Positions 23,233-33,297 of a DNA stretch of 64,000 bases are shown here, in pieces; position 1 is the first letter of the stretch; every line of letters begins with the position of its first letter. The position numbers were made by a program, and so were the translations under genes. Below the pieces are notes generated by a model. It was not told the DNA's origin, searched no databases, and saw only the letters and a program-made list of their open reading frames with translations. The DNA is taken from NCBI GenBank assembly GCA_003194525.1, contig NBIV01000083.1, positions 1 to 64,000 of the forward strand, written 5' to 3'. The DNA is from Gracilariopsis chorda. Lineage: Eukaryota; Rhodophyta; Florideophyceae; Gracilariales; Gracilariaceae.

Positions 23233-24963
23233 CTAAATGCGAAAGGGAGGGGCATGAATGACGCCGATGTTGTGCATGTGCTTCAGGAATAGGGGTTTGG
23301 GCAGTGGTTTGGTTAGTGCATCAGCACGCATTTGATGACCCGGTATGTGTATGAGCCTGAACCGTTTGTTCAAGACATGGTCTTGTAAGAAGTGATGTTT
23401 GATATCAATGTGCTTGCGTTTCTTGGTTGGCGCAGTATTGTTGCCAATTTGCACCGCGGACTCATTATCCACGTAGAGAGTGGGTCGCAGCGTGGGTGGG
23501 TGTGGGTTCTCTTGCAGCAAGTTCTGCAGCCAGAGCAAATCTTGTGCAGCTCGAGCTGCTGATACATATTCGGCTTCACAGGTGGACATTGCAATGGTGT
23601 GTTGGTTTTGTGCAAGCCAGTATATAGTGCTGTCGCCAAGTTGGTGGACATGTCCACTTATTGATTTTCGTGACGTTTTGCAGGTTGCAAAGTCGGCATC
23701 GGCGTACGTTATCAGTTGATGGGTCGGTCGTTTTGAGAATAGTAGGCCGTGATGCGGTGTGCTTCCGACGTACTTAACTGCGGCTTTGAGTAGGTTCCAG
23801 TGTCTTGCTGTAGGTTTTTGCAGCGCTCGTGCAAGAGCAGAGGTGGCAAACGCGATGTCGGGGCGGGTAGAATCGGCGAGGTATCGCAAGTCGCCGACAG
23901 CTTCGCGGTACAGTGAGGCAACTTTGGAATATCCGGGTTCGGTTTTGGCGGGAGCATCGTAGGCAACACCTGATGGATAGGGTGTAGCTGTTGGGTTGGT
24001 GGTCTGGAGTCGTAGCTTTGCCTGCAATTTATTTACTGATGAATGAAGGCTGGGATATGTGTATGCCATCGTCAGTGCGACGGATCCTCCAGTTCAGGTA
24101 GTTGGCGGGAAATCCAATTCGTTTCACTTTGTACTTAAGTGATAGCATTCGGTGAACCTCATTGGATGCGACGGGATGGGAGGCGGCGACGAGAAAGTCA
24201 TCAGTCGATATGGCCATTAGTGCGTAATGTCCTTGATGTCGGATGATGTAGAGCGAGGGGTCGGACTTGGCCTGTTGGGCACCATGTCGGATGAGAAACT
24301 GCTTTAGCGCGGTTGAGTAAATATTTCCAGCCGGTGGTGATCCATAGAGGTTGAGCAGAAGTTTCCCTGCTGGCTGAGAGTGTTTGTAGCTGCCATCGAA
24401 TCGCGCTGGTTGCCATACAAAACGTCTTTCGATGGGTCGTATTTTTCGTGGAGGTAGGCACTTGTTATGTCGAAGTGTTCGAGATGTAAATCCTGTGCTG
24501 CAGCCAATGCAAGGATTATTTGTATTGTTGTTTTGTCGGCCATGTATGAAGCCGTGTGTTGTGGGTCGTAGTGGATGTGTGGCTTCATTCGGCCACCTCG
24601 CACGGAGCATCGTGCTTTGCGCTGGATCGAGGTCGGGCTTTGTCGCTTGTATCGGTATGTCCATGTTGTTGGTACCATGTACTGCCGTGGTGGGAGGGGT
24701 TGGGCGGTCCAATCGATGGCTTTCGTGGCATTCAGTGTGTCTAATTCCGCGTCATGGGCTTTTTTCCATTCCGCAGCGTCCGGGTATTGCCTGGCGTGTT
24801 TTGTGGTTTTGGGTGGGGGCGTGTCGGTGGTAATGCTTGTGGGGATTTGGGTTTGGGGGGTCCGTCGTGATCTGTGGAAGTTTCGCTGGGTTTTGTGATT
24901 GGATTTGTGTTGGACTGCTTTGGACACACGGTTTGTGTCGCGGCATGGGTCTAGGTGAGGGTG
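23233..24963 (-). pseudogene. pol: Copia E reverse transcriptase / RNase H region, frameshifted
   Basis: Minus-strand Copia RT blocks: EWKKAHDAELDTL, IDWTAQPLPPRQYMVPTTWTYR, FDITSAYLHEKYDPS, then in another frame YGSPPAGNIYSTALKQFL and ISTDDFLVAAS (replacing the usual YVDDI). RNase H follows in a third frame: YLADSTRPDIAFATSALARAL, MSTCEAEYVSAARAAQDLLWL and IPGHQMRADALTKPLPKPL. It ends at 23233 beside the 3' LTR. Two frame changes make it a pseudogene. The 5' side is cut at 24968 by the target duplication of Gypsy B. Confidence 0.85.
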
Positions 24964-24968
24964 ATAGG

Positions 24969-25748
24969 TGTGGTGCAATACCCCAAGATGGGACAGACAC
25001 ACGAGGGTGTTCGACGTCCTCCTCAGCAGGGTAGCGCAGCGACAGAACCACCTGTGGTGAGTACACGGAGCCGGGTGTAAGACTGGGACTCACCGTCACG
25101 ACTGGCGTACAGGTGTAGAGGCAAAGACAGACCACGGAGTGGGAAAGCGGAAAATGCAGCGACACACGAGTGGTGGGCGATGCGCAAGAGCGGCACGGTG
25201 TCCACACGAGGGGGGCGGTGGCGAAAACAGCAACGGTAATCACCGGTAGTTGCTAGTGAAGCAACACCTGTATACGGGGCAAGGAATAACAATCGCTGTA
25301 AAAGCGTGCACAAAAACAAACACAATAGTGGTAAGAATGTGCTGAGCTCCACGAGGTGGGTAACTAGGCCTTCACTGGATGGGGTCTCTCCAGACGGAGG
25401 TGGACACTCACCAGGGAACCTGAGTTAGAGCCAGACACTCGCTTGTTGCGTTTACTTTGACCCGGGCAGCCGGAGCTCACACACATAAGTAGTGGTGGTC
25501 CGCGCCCTGACAGTACAGTAGTAATTAACTAATAATAACTAATAATGTCCCTACGGGGGTGCAAAACACTACACACGTGTGGCACAAGCCAGCAATGCTG
25601 TGCACTACACTTGTCAACCAAATTGGGGCCCTTCCAACGGAAACAGATTACCGGTGTAACACTCATACTTCACGGCAAAGTGGTGAGCATCGCCAGAGCG
25701 GGATATGAGCGCACGACGTGCTGATACCGCTAGGAGCGTTGCACTTCA
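24969..25748 (-). repeat. 3' LTR of Gypsy B
   Basis: A 780-bp LTR with plus-strand ends TGTGGTGCAATACCCC and GCGTTGCACTTCA. It is nearly identical to 35670-36449. On its plus strand it carries ATG 25705, which opens the antisense ORF and reads out of the LTR into the element. Confidence 0.95.
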
Positions 25749-27681
25749 TCTCCCCCTCCTTAAGGAGCAAGAACCACATTCGGTGAGCGTTCGCCGTGAC
25801 AGCGCGTTGTGCGTAAGTATGTCCGCGTCAAGTGATGGTACCGTATCCGGCTCGGGTTTTGTCTTCACTCAAGTGGATATCCACCGAGAACAACTCGACG
25901 TCAGCAACTCTCCGCCTATCCCGCGACGACCTGCTTTACCTTCCGCGCCTTCAGCGATGAATCCCAGCAACAACGATCCGCATGGCTGGAACAATCTTCC
26001 GCCATCGGGTTTCTTTTCCGGTCTTCCGACTGCACCGCTTCTGTCCTCTGCGGGTCATCCAAGCAACGCCTCGGGCGGTACACCTGCCACTCCGAGTATG
26101 TCGGTTCCGTCGCCTGCGGCGAGCGCACTACCGTCGTACGACGAGCTGGTATCCGTTGATCCGGCCGAGCAGCCTTCTCGCTACAGCGGTGCGCCTTGGT
26201 TCCACCCAACGTTGGTGCAAAATGAAGATCTCATCGAGCAGTATGCTGATGGTAGCGGACTCCTTCCGGGCGATCTCCACGTATGGATGACTCTCAGCTT
26301 CGACTGGCGTAACCGGGTCGCCGTGCCGACGCACGTCTTGGTCCACCATCGTGGTGAGAGTGGGGCGCAAGCGCGTATCACGATGATTCAGCTCGCGTAT
26401 CAGCGGTTGTATCGGACTCCATCGGAATTCCCGGTCCCAGAAGAATATCAGTTTGATATTGCCTTCTACCGCACCCAGGGTGAAATGGGGTATGGGGACC
26501 GCTTAGCAGCGTTGGCTCCGTCCATCCCAGAGCGGGGTCCATCGGCATATGTTCACCAGAACTACCTGTGTTGGGCAAGGCCGATACTTCGTGCTGAGTT
26601 CCGTTATCTTCGCCATAATCCGCGGTCTAACTTCCTCCAGATGATCCGTTTTGAACGTCGTTCCCGATCCCGTTTCGGGTACATGATACCGTATCAGAAC
26701 GTTGAAGCTGAGCGCATCCGACCGCAGTATATGCGAGGCCGTTACGTTCCCCTACCGAGGATGTGGGCTGCCCACGAGGCTTGCAGGGGTTGCTACATCG
26801 AGCTTCCGCCATGCATCACCTACATCGGTAGTCGACTATGCAGCAATCCGTTCTCCGGGTGGTGGTCCGTTGTCCTCACTGAGTGGGTCGCCCGCGCAGC
26901 GGCGTATCTCGTCTTCGAGGTTTACGACCAGTTCAGACTGTGGTATCTCCCTCCGCGAGTGCGTAGTGGCATCCGTTCATTGGATCTCTCCCTCGTCCTC
27001 GGCGGTGCCGGCAACTATAATGAGGCTATCTCCCTGTTGGACGCGATGGACCAGGTTGACTGGAACAGTGTGCCCATCCAATGGAGTCGCCGTCATCAAG
27101 GTACCAATCCAGCCGACCGGTCTCCGGGGCGCCGAACTCCGTTGGCGGGTGATTACGTCTACTACGATCCCGTAGAGCGTTGCTTCATCTCCGAGCCGGA
27201 GGCATTGGCACTCCGCGATCGCGAGCGAGTTGTTCCAACGGGTCATCCGACGGGCTACATCGTCACTGACGGATACTTCCAACCCTATGAGGAGGCCGAT
27301 CCAATGATGGACAATGATCCTCCCGCGACTGGGGTGGGCGCAAACGGTGGCGGTGGCCTTCCCTCAGCTGAGGGCTTCAGGGTGCCGGCGTACTCTACTC
27401 CGGGTCCATCCGTGGCTCCTCCGGCTGGGCCGAGTCAGGTTCCGTCTTGGAACATTCCTCACGTCGGTGGTGGTCCCTTCCATACCGCTCCGGTTGGAAG
27501 TGGCACGCCATCGGCGAGTGTGACCGGTCAGGACCGTGCGGCCATCATTGCCCAATTCCTTGGCGAACTAGGAATGGATACCTCGGGAGCTTCCGGTGAC
27601 CTCGCGCAAATGCGGGCGGCCATGCTAGCGCTGCTGGCGCAGCCAGGCCATCCTCATCAGAGTGGTTGTCCATCCTCTTGA
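25705..27681 (+). CDS. Antisense ORF (aORF) of Gypsy B, unknown function
   Basis: A 658-codon frame on the strand opposite to gag-pol, lying tail-to-tail with pol (stop to stop about 290 bp). ATG 25705 is inside the 3' LTR. Later in-frame ATGs at 25819 and 25957 lie outside it and may be the real start. The head (about residues 65-155) is Pro/Ser/Ala rich. The middle (about 165-470) is rich in Arg, Tyr, Trp and Phe (FLQMIRFERRSRSRFGYM, PFSGWWSVVLTEWVARAAAYL). The tail (about 530-658) is Gly/Pro/Ala rich. I see no signal peptide, membrane span, zinc site or nuclease motif. A decayed counterpart sits at the same place in Gypsy C (15668-17771). A long undisturbed frame plus a counterpart argue for a real gene. 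An accessory or regulatory element protein is possible but unproven. Confidence 0.65.
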   Translation: MSARRADTARSVALHLPLLKEQEPHSVSVRRDSALCVSMSASSDGTVSGSGFVFTQVDIHREQLDVSNSPPIPRRPALPSAPSAMNPSNNDPHGWNNLPPSGFFSGLPTAPLLSSAGHPSNASGGTPATPSMSVPSPAASALPSYDELVSVDPAEQPSRYSGAPWFHPTLVQNEDLIEQYADGSGLLPGDLHVWMTLSFDWRNRVAVPTHVLVHHRGESGAQARITMIQLAYQRLYRTPSEFPVPEEYQFDIAFYRTQGEMGYGDRLAALAPSIPERGPSAYVHQNYLCWARPILRAEFRYLRHNPRSNFLQMIRFERRSRSRFGYMIPYQNVEAERIRPQYMRGRYVPLPRMWAAHEACRGCYIELPPCITYIGSRLCSNPFSGWWSVVLTEWVARAAAYLVFEVYDQFRLWYLPPRVRSGIRSLDLSLVLGGAGNYNEAISLLDAMDQVDWNSVPIQWSRRHQGTNPADRSPGRRTPLAGDYVYYDPVERCFISEPEALALRDRERVVPTGHPTGYIVTDGYFQPYEEADPMMDNDPPATGVGANGGGGLPSAEGFRVPAYSTPGPSVAPPAGPSQVPSWNIPHVGGGPFHTAPVGSGTPSASVTGQDRAAIIAQFLGELGMDTSGASGDLAQMRAAMLALLAQPGHPHQSGCPSS

Positions 27682-27974
27682 GGGAGCGAAGTGATGTTCC
27701 CACGGTTGGCGTCCACCATCCCTGATAGTTAGGGTCGTGGTAGTGGTAGGCGAGGGCAATTAAGTGTTAACGAATAAACGCTTAACTTCCCTCGTGGGGC
27801 TTGTGTCTTTTTCTTCTTTTTCTTCCTTGCTTCTTCCTATCCAGGGTCTTCTTCTTCTCTTCATGAGCCAGCTTCATCTTCTCTTCCATGAGGTTTCCAT
27901 CTTCTCGCATTCTCAAGGCATCCATCTTCACACCGGAAAACCGGGCTCACGGCTCACCTGACCAAGTCAGTGGA

Positions 27975-30900
27975 TTATCCAACGAGCGCTCGGTCAATTG
28001 TGCCTGGTATTCCCGTTCTGGTACGGTGGTGATACTGCACGATTTTCGATCGGGGCAAGTTCTCTACCGGTTCGTCCGTGTTATGGGACGGCGGGTACCC
28101 ATACCAGCGCACCTGGTACTGAATATATCCCTCTGGGTTGTAACTGTGCCCGACGATACGGTCAATAATGAACTCCTTCGAGTAAACGTCACGCTTCGCG
28201 GTTCCGGTTGCAGTCCGTACAACGGCTGTTTCCGACGGTAAAGCCGGTGATGAGTCCGTCCAACGGTTCGTGGCGTTCGCTTGCGGCGTTGACCATGTGA
28301 TTTCCTGATGAGGGTCGACTGAATTCCTCGTTGAGGTTGACGCTACCCCATCGGATTCGGGAGATCGTACCGCTAGTCTGCGAAGGCTTCCTCGTCCCAT
28401 TTCCAACGGTTGGTGACGGGGAGGCGGTTCATGTGCCACGGCGGGTGCCGGTTGGCGAGGCGTATCCAAATGGTTGGCTGTCGTCGTCCTGTACTGCAGA
28501 GCTGTGTCACCGTGAATGGGTGTGTGGTGCACATCTCGCAACACGTGACGATCAGGCTCTCCTGCATATGCTGTGTGGGCCATCCCTGCTGGGGTTGACG
28601 CAACCAGTCTTTCAATACTGTGAGCTGAATTCAGATGATCTGAGCTGCTTGGTACAGTACCAGAGAGACTTCCTCTAATGAGAGACGATTCAATTTCAGA
28701 TAACCCATTTGTGGGACCTTGCGCATCCACTTGCGAGGGTGTCGAAGCGTCCTGTACATCAGGGTTCCATACACCGGGATCTGCCATGACTTGCTTTGTC
28801 TGCGCTGCAGCGGCGGGGGTCCTTACAACTTTCTTGACGGGAGCCGGTGAGTAGGGGGCCAACGGAGCGTCTGGGTTCCGAGCCAGGCTTCCTGTGTTCA
28901 TTCCTCCAACGGGAGATGACAGCACAGTGTCTGTGTCCGGTTTTCTTTGCAGCGTCTCGCGAGTGCGGTTGGCAGTGTGCTCCCTTAACGGAGGTGACTG
29001 CGTAGCGTGCTCACGAGGCTTTCCATCGGCGGGGCCGGTGCTTCCAGTCTGCTGAGGTAGTTCCACGCGTGTGGCGGTAGCATGCGGTGTCCCTACTTCA
29101 GGTTGCCGTGCCTCACGAGAGTTTACAGGAGCTCGCGACGGCGGTGTAGACTTCGCTGAAAAGCGGGATTGACTGGCCTCCTCCCCCTCCTTAGCCGGGG
29201 CGGCGACGGGGGCTGAAACAACGTCTGACGGTGGTTTGACACGCGGCGTAAAGCGCGAGCGAACGTGTACCGGAGATTCCGAAGATTGCTGCGACAGAAT
29301 CGGTATGTCCGAGAGACCTCTCGATGGGCGCGCAACGCTAATTGCGCGGTGCGAGGAACGTGCTTCTGCAGTGGGCATCAGTCGAGCGTCCGGGATTCCA
29401 GGAGCCAGTACAACTTCCGAATGCGGGTTAGGGGCTTGTACGACGCGATCGCGGCTGAACCGTTCATGAGAATCGCCAACTTCCAGTACAACTGTGTCTC
29501 GGCTCACTGAAATGACCTTGTAGGGGCCATCCGCAATGGGCGAGAGTTTGTGGCGTTTCTCCTTCTCAGGGTTGTAGTATTCCTTCCTGACGAAGACGAA
29601 CTGTCCTGCTTCCAGTGAGGGAAGGGGCCGACGGACTCGGGCATCGAAATTTCGTTGATACGCTCGTTGCGCTCGCGTCATTGACGATTTCGCGACCGGG
29701 ACCATCCGTGTGAGCCAACTCTTCCATCGAAGGTAATGATCAACCGTTGACGGGTACTTGTCCTGCGTTGGCTGCGACTCAATCGCCACAGGCGGTGGGG
29801 GACGTGAGAGCACCAGCTCGAAGGGTGATAAGCCAGTTACTCTGTGTACCTGCGTATTGTACGCGTACGTCACGGTGTCTGTGTACAAATCCCATGTACG
29901 GGGGTGCTCAACTGCATACGCACGTAAAGCGGACAACAACGTTCGGTTAAACCGTTCCACCTGCCCATTTGCTTGGGGATGGTATGTCGTTGTAAACAGA
30001 TTTCTGATGTCAAGTATTCTACAAACATCTTGGAAGAAACGCGCGGCGAACTGCTGTCCGTTATCGGATAAGAGATTAACCGGTGGACCATAGACGAGAA
30101 CCCAGTGACGGACAAATGCTTCTGCCACGGATCGTGCGGTAATCTTCTTCAACGGTACACTCCGGACGAGCTTCGAGAACCTATCCGTTATTACGAGTAG
30201 AAACTTGTTACCACGTGCAGTGTGAAGGAACTCACCGAGTATATCGATGGCGACAAATTCTAGCGGAGCCCGTGCCGGGAACAGGGTCAATTTCTTCGCA
30301 TAGTGGCGTAGCTTGACTTGCTCACGAGCACAATGGGTACAAGACCGAACGATCGCGTAGCAATCCAACGCAAGTGCGGGCCAGTAGAAATGCCGACGTA
30401 ACGTCGTGTATAGCCTCCTTCCACCAGGGTGTGCAGCTAACTTCGAAAAGTGCGAGAGATGTAATACTCTCGACTGGAGGGAATGGGGAACCACTATTTG
30501 TGACGAAGAACACACATTCCTTACCAAGTAACCTTGTGAGTCGACTCCGAAAGGAATGTTAGCACCTCCATTGAGTTGGGCGCGTATCTTCGTACAAAAC
30601 GGGTCTCCATACTGTTCGCGGATCATCTCTTCGGGAGTGATCGGTGCGAAGGATCCGGTATCCGGTTCGTCACCGTCAGCGACGAGCAGATCATCAGCAA
30701 TATCATCTGAAACCAGATCATAACGTAACTTCTCTTCAAGAAGGAAACAAGGGATATCATCGTCATCGACGGAAAGGGTTTCCGCTTCCGTTCCCAAACG
30801 AGACAAAGCATCAGCCTGTGTATTAAGGGAACCCTTTTTATAGGCGACTTCATAATCGAACTCAGCGAGGCGCAGTCTCCAACGCATCAAGCGGCCCGAT

Positions 30901-33297
30901 GGTTCCGTGACGGACATTAACCAACGCAAAGCGGAGTGGTCCGTATTAACGGTGAAGCGTGTGCCCATCAGATATGGTCTGAGTGTTTGCAGAGCCCATA
31001 CCATGGCGAGGCATTCCTTTTCAGGGACTGAGTAGTTCCGTTCGTGGACGTTGAGTGTTCTGGACCAAAAACCGATTGGTTTCCGTTCCCCATCGGGAGT
31101 CGTTTGGAATAACGCACAACCAATTTGGTAATCACTCGCATCCGTATCCACGGTATAAGGTAACCCGTCCTTAGGCAACGATAATATCGGTGCAGAGGTG
31201 ACAGCCCCCTTCAGAGAGTTGAAAGCTTCCACCTGTGCAGGGTTAAGGGGGCCCAGTTTTGGCGGTTGTCCTTTTCGAAGAAGATCATTAAGGGGTCCTG
31301 CAATCTTTGCGAAGCTTGGGATGAACCGTCTATACTCGTTACATAACCCTAGAAAGGAGCGGAGTTCTGTTTGAGTTCTCGGGTGCTTGGCCTCTTTGAG
31401 AGATTTGACCCGAGCTTCCTGTATCAGCAAGCGCCCAGGGCGAATAACGTGGCACAGGTACTTAACCGATTCGGTAAAGAATTCGCACTTCCTCAGCTTG
31501 AGGGTTACTCCAGCATCACGTAACGTGGTCATGATTTCACGAACGTGTTCTAAATGATCACCCAAGTTGTTGGAGAAGACTATGATATCGTCAAGGTAGA
31601 CGAGGCACGATCGCCATTTGAAGCGGGCCAAGAGGATATCTAACGCACGCTGGAAAGTAGCGGGAGCGTTTGTTAACCCAAACGGCATACGCTTAAAGCG
31701 GTACAAACCTGAATGACAGACGAAAGCGGTCTTATCACGGTCTTCCGGTCTTATTGGTACTTGCCAGTATCCCCAGTTCGCATCCAATGTGGAGAAGACA
31801 GTCGCCTCACCGAGAGAGTCAATATACTCGTCCATTCGCGGTATGGGGTACACGTCTTTCACAGTGGCGGCATTAAGGCGACGGTAGTCGATGCAAAAAC
31901 GCCAAGTCCCATCGGGTTTCGGAGCCAGTACCACTGGGGATGCCCACGGTGATTGAGCCGGTTCTATCACGCCTTCGCGGAGCATTTTATCCACGTGGAA
32001 CTGTTCTTCCTCCCTTGCTTTGGGGCCTGCCCTATAGGGGTGTTGAGCAATCGGCCTGGTGTCCGGTAACAAGTCAATCCGGTGTTCCGTGGCCGACACC
32101 TCCCCGAGGGATCCATCCCACATTGAGGTGAACTCTCGCAACATTTTTCGCAACTTCTCGCGGTGTGAATCCGGTACATGTCCGAGATCCAGATCTTCTA
32201 ACTCCTTCACAGGGTCCAACTTATCGTAACTCGTAGGAACGGCCTTCTTTTCCGAATCTTTCGTGCTGAGCGACTCCACAGAAGAGTGGGAACCCTCCCC
32301 CTCCTTAGCATGAGGCGTATCATCTGGTTCTTGAACTAATCCGAGTACATCGGCTGCGCACACCTTTGTAGGGATTAAAGCCGTTGGATGCGGAAGTACA
32401 GTACCAACTACTTGGTTCTTCGCCAGATACTGCGGCTTCTTGCCAAAGTTGGCTATCAAGACCTGAAAGGGGTGTTCATTTGAAACCTGAACGACACCGT
32501 TAGCCAGGGCCAATTGATACTTCTGGTACAGCGAGGTGAGCGGTTGAACAACACGCAATCCTCTTGGAGCGGCAGTAACCGATACCCACGCCTGTGATTC
32601 GGGCGGTATGGAGATTGGCCGTGCGACACGTAGCTTGGGCGACTCCTTTGGAGGTGACGAATCCTGCAAGGGGGCCGGAAGAGGAACCAACTTGGATGAG
32701 GCACGCCGTAATGAACGACGAACTATCGGAATGATGGAACCATCTTCTAGTTCAACTTCTCGCGCACGCGGACGAATTGACTCTACGAAACGATCGCAGA
32801 AGTCACATCCCAAGATAACGGGGGCCGCTAGCGTCTTACAGACGATGAATTCGAGCTGCATCGAACAGTTACCAATCCTGGTCATCAGAGAAACCGTACC
32901 AGCCGTCTTCAACGGGTTGTTATTGGCATCAGCAACGTCCATGACGGGTCCTTGTCTAACACGAGAACGCACTTCAGGCGGTAAGAGAGATTCGACAATG
33001 AAATTGGGGCCGGCACCTGTATCCAGAATAGACAGATGACGCACCATATACTGGGCGGAAAGGCCAAAGTCAGCGAAAACTTTGTAGTTTCGCTTGGCCA
33101 TAACCATGACTCTATCCGGTGACCGATGATTCTTACACCGTATCCACGGGCGACGTAACTCACCGAGGTGGGCCGAGTCCACGTCTGTGGTGGTCAACAA
33201 CTGCCTTGAAAGGATCTTGACCAGGGAGCGAGGCTTTGACGCCTCGGGCGCCGATGACCTCGAATCAGGCGCCTCTCTAAAAGAGACTCTCCCACTC
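27975..33297 (-). CDS. pol: Gypsy B Pol polyprotein (PR-RT-RH-IN-chromodomain)
   Basis: A polyprotein of about 1,750 residues that copies the element RNA and integrates the DNA. Numbered from the TTG at 33200: protease LDTGAGPNF at about 60; RT with FCIDYRRLNA at about 435 and the catalytic YLDD at about 533; RNase H with TVDTDAS near 683; integrase HHCC zinc domain near 920 (HLSHFSKLAAHPG, CTHCAR); DDE core in FVAIDILGEF, LLSDNGQQF and QVERFNRTL (about 980-1080); a Pro/Ser-rich linker; and a chromodomain near 1665-1720 (IIDRIVGHSYNPEG, YQVRWYGYPPSHNT) that would guide integration to modified chromatin. The frame is open back across the gag stop in the -1 frame, with no early ATG, so it is probably made by recoding. 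No stop or lesion seen. Confidence 0.9.
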
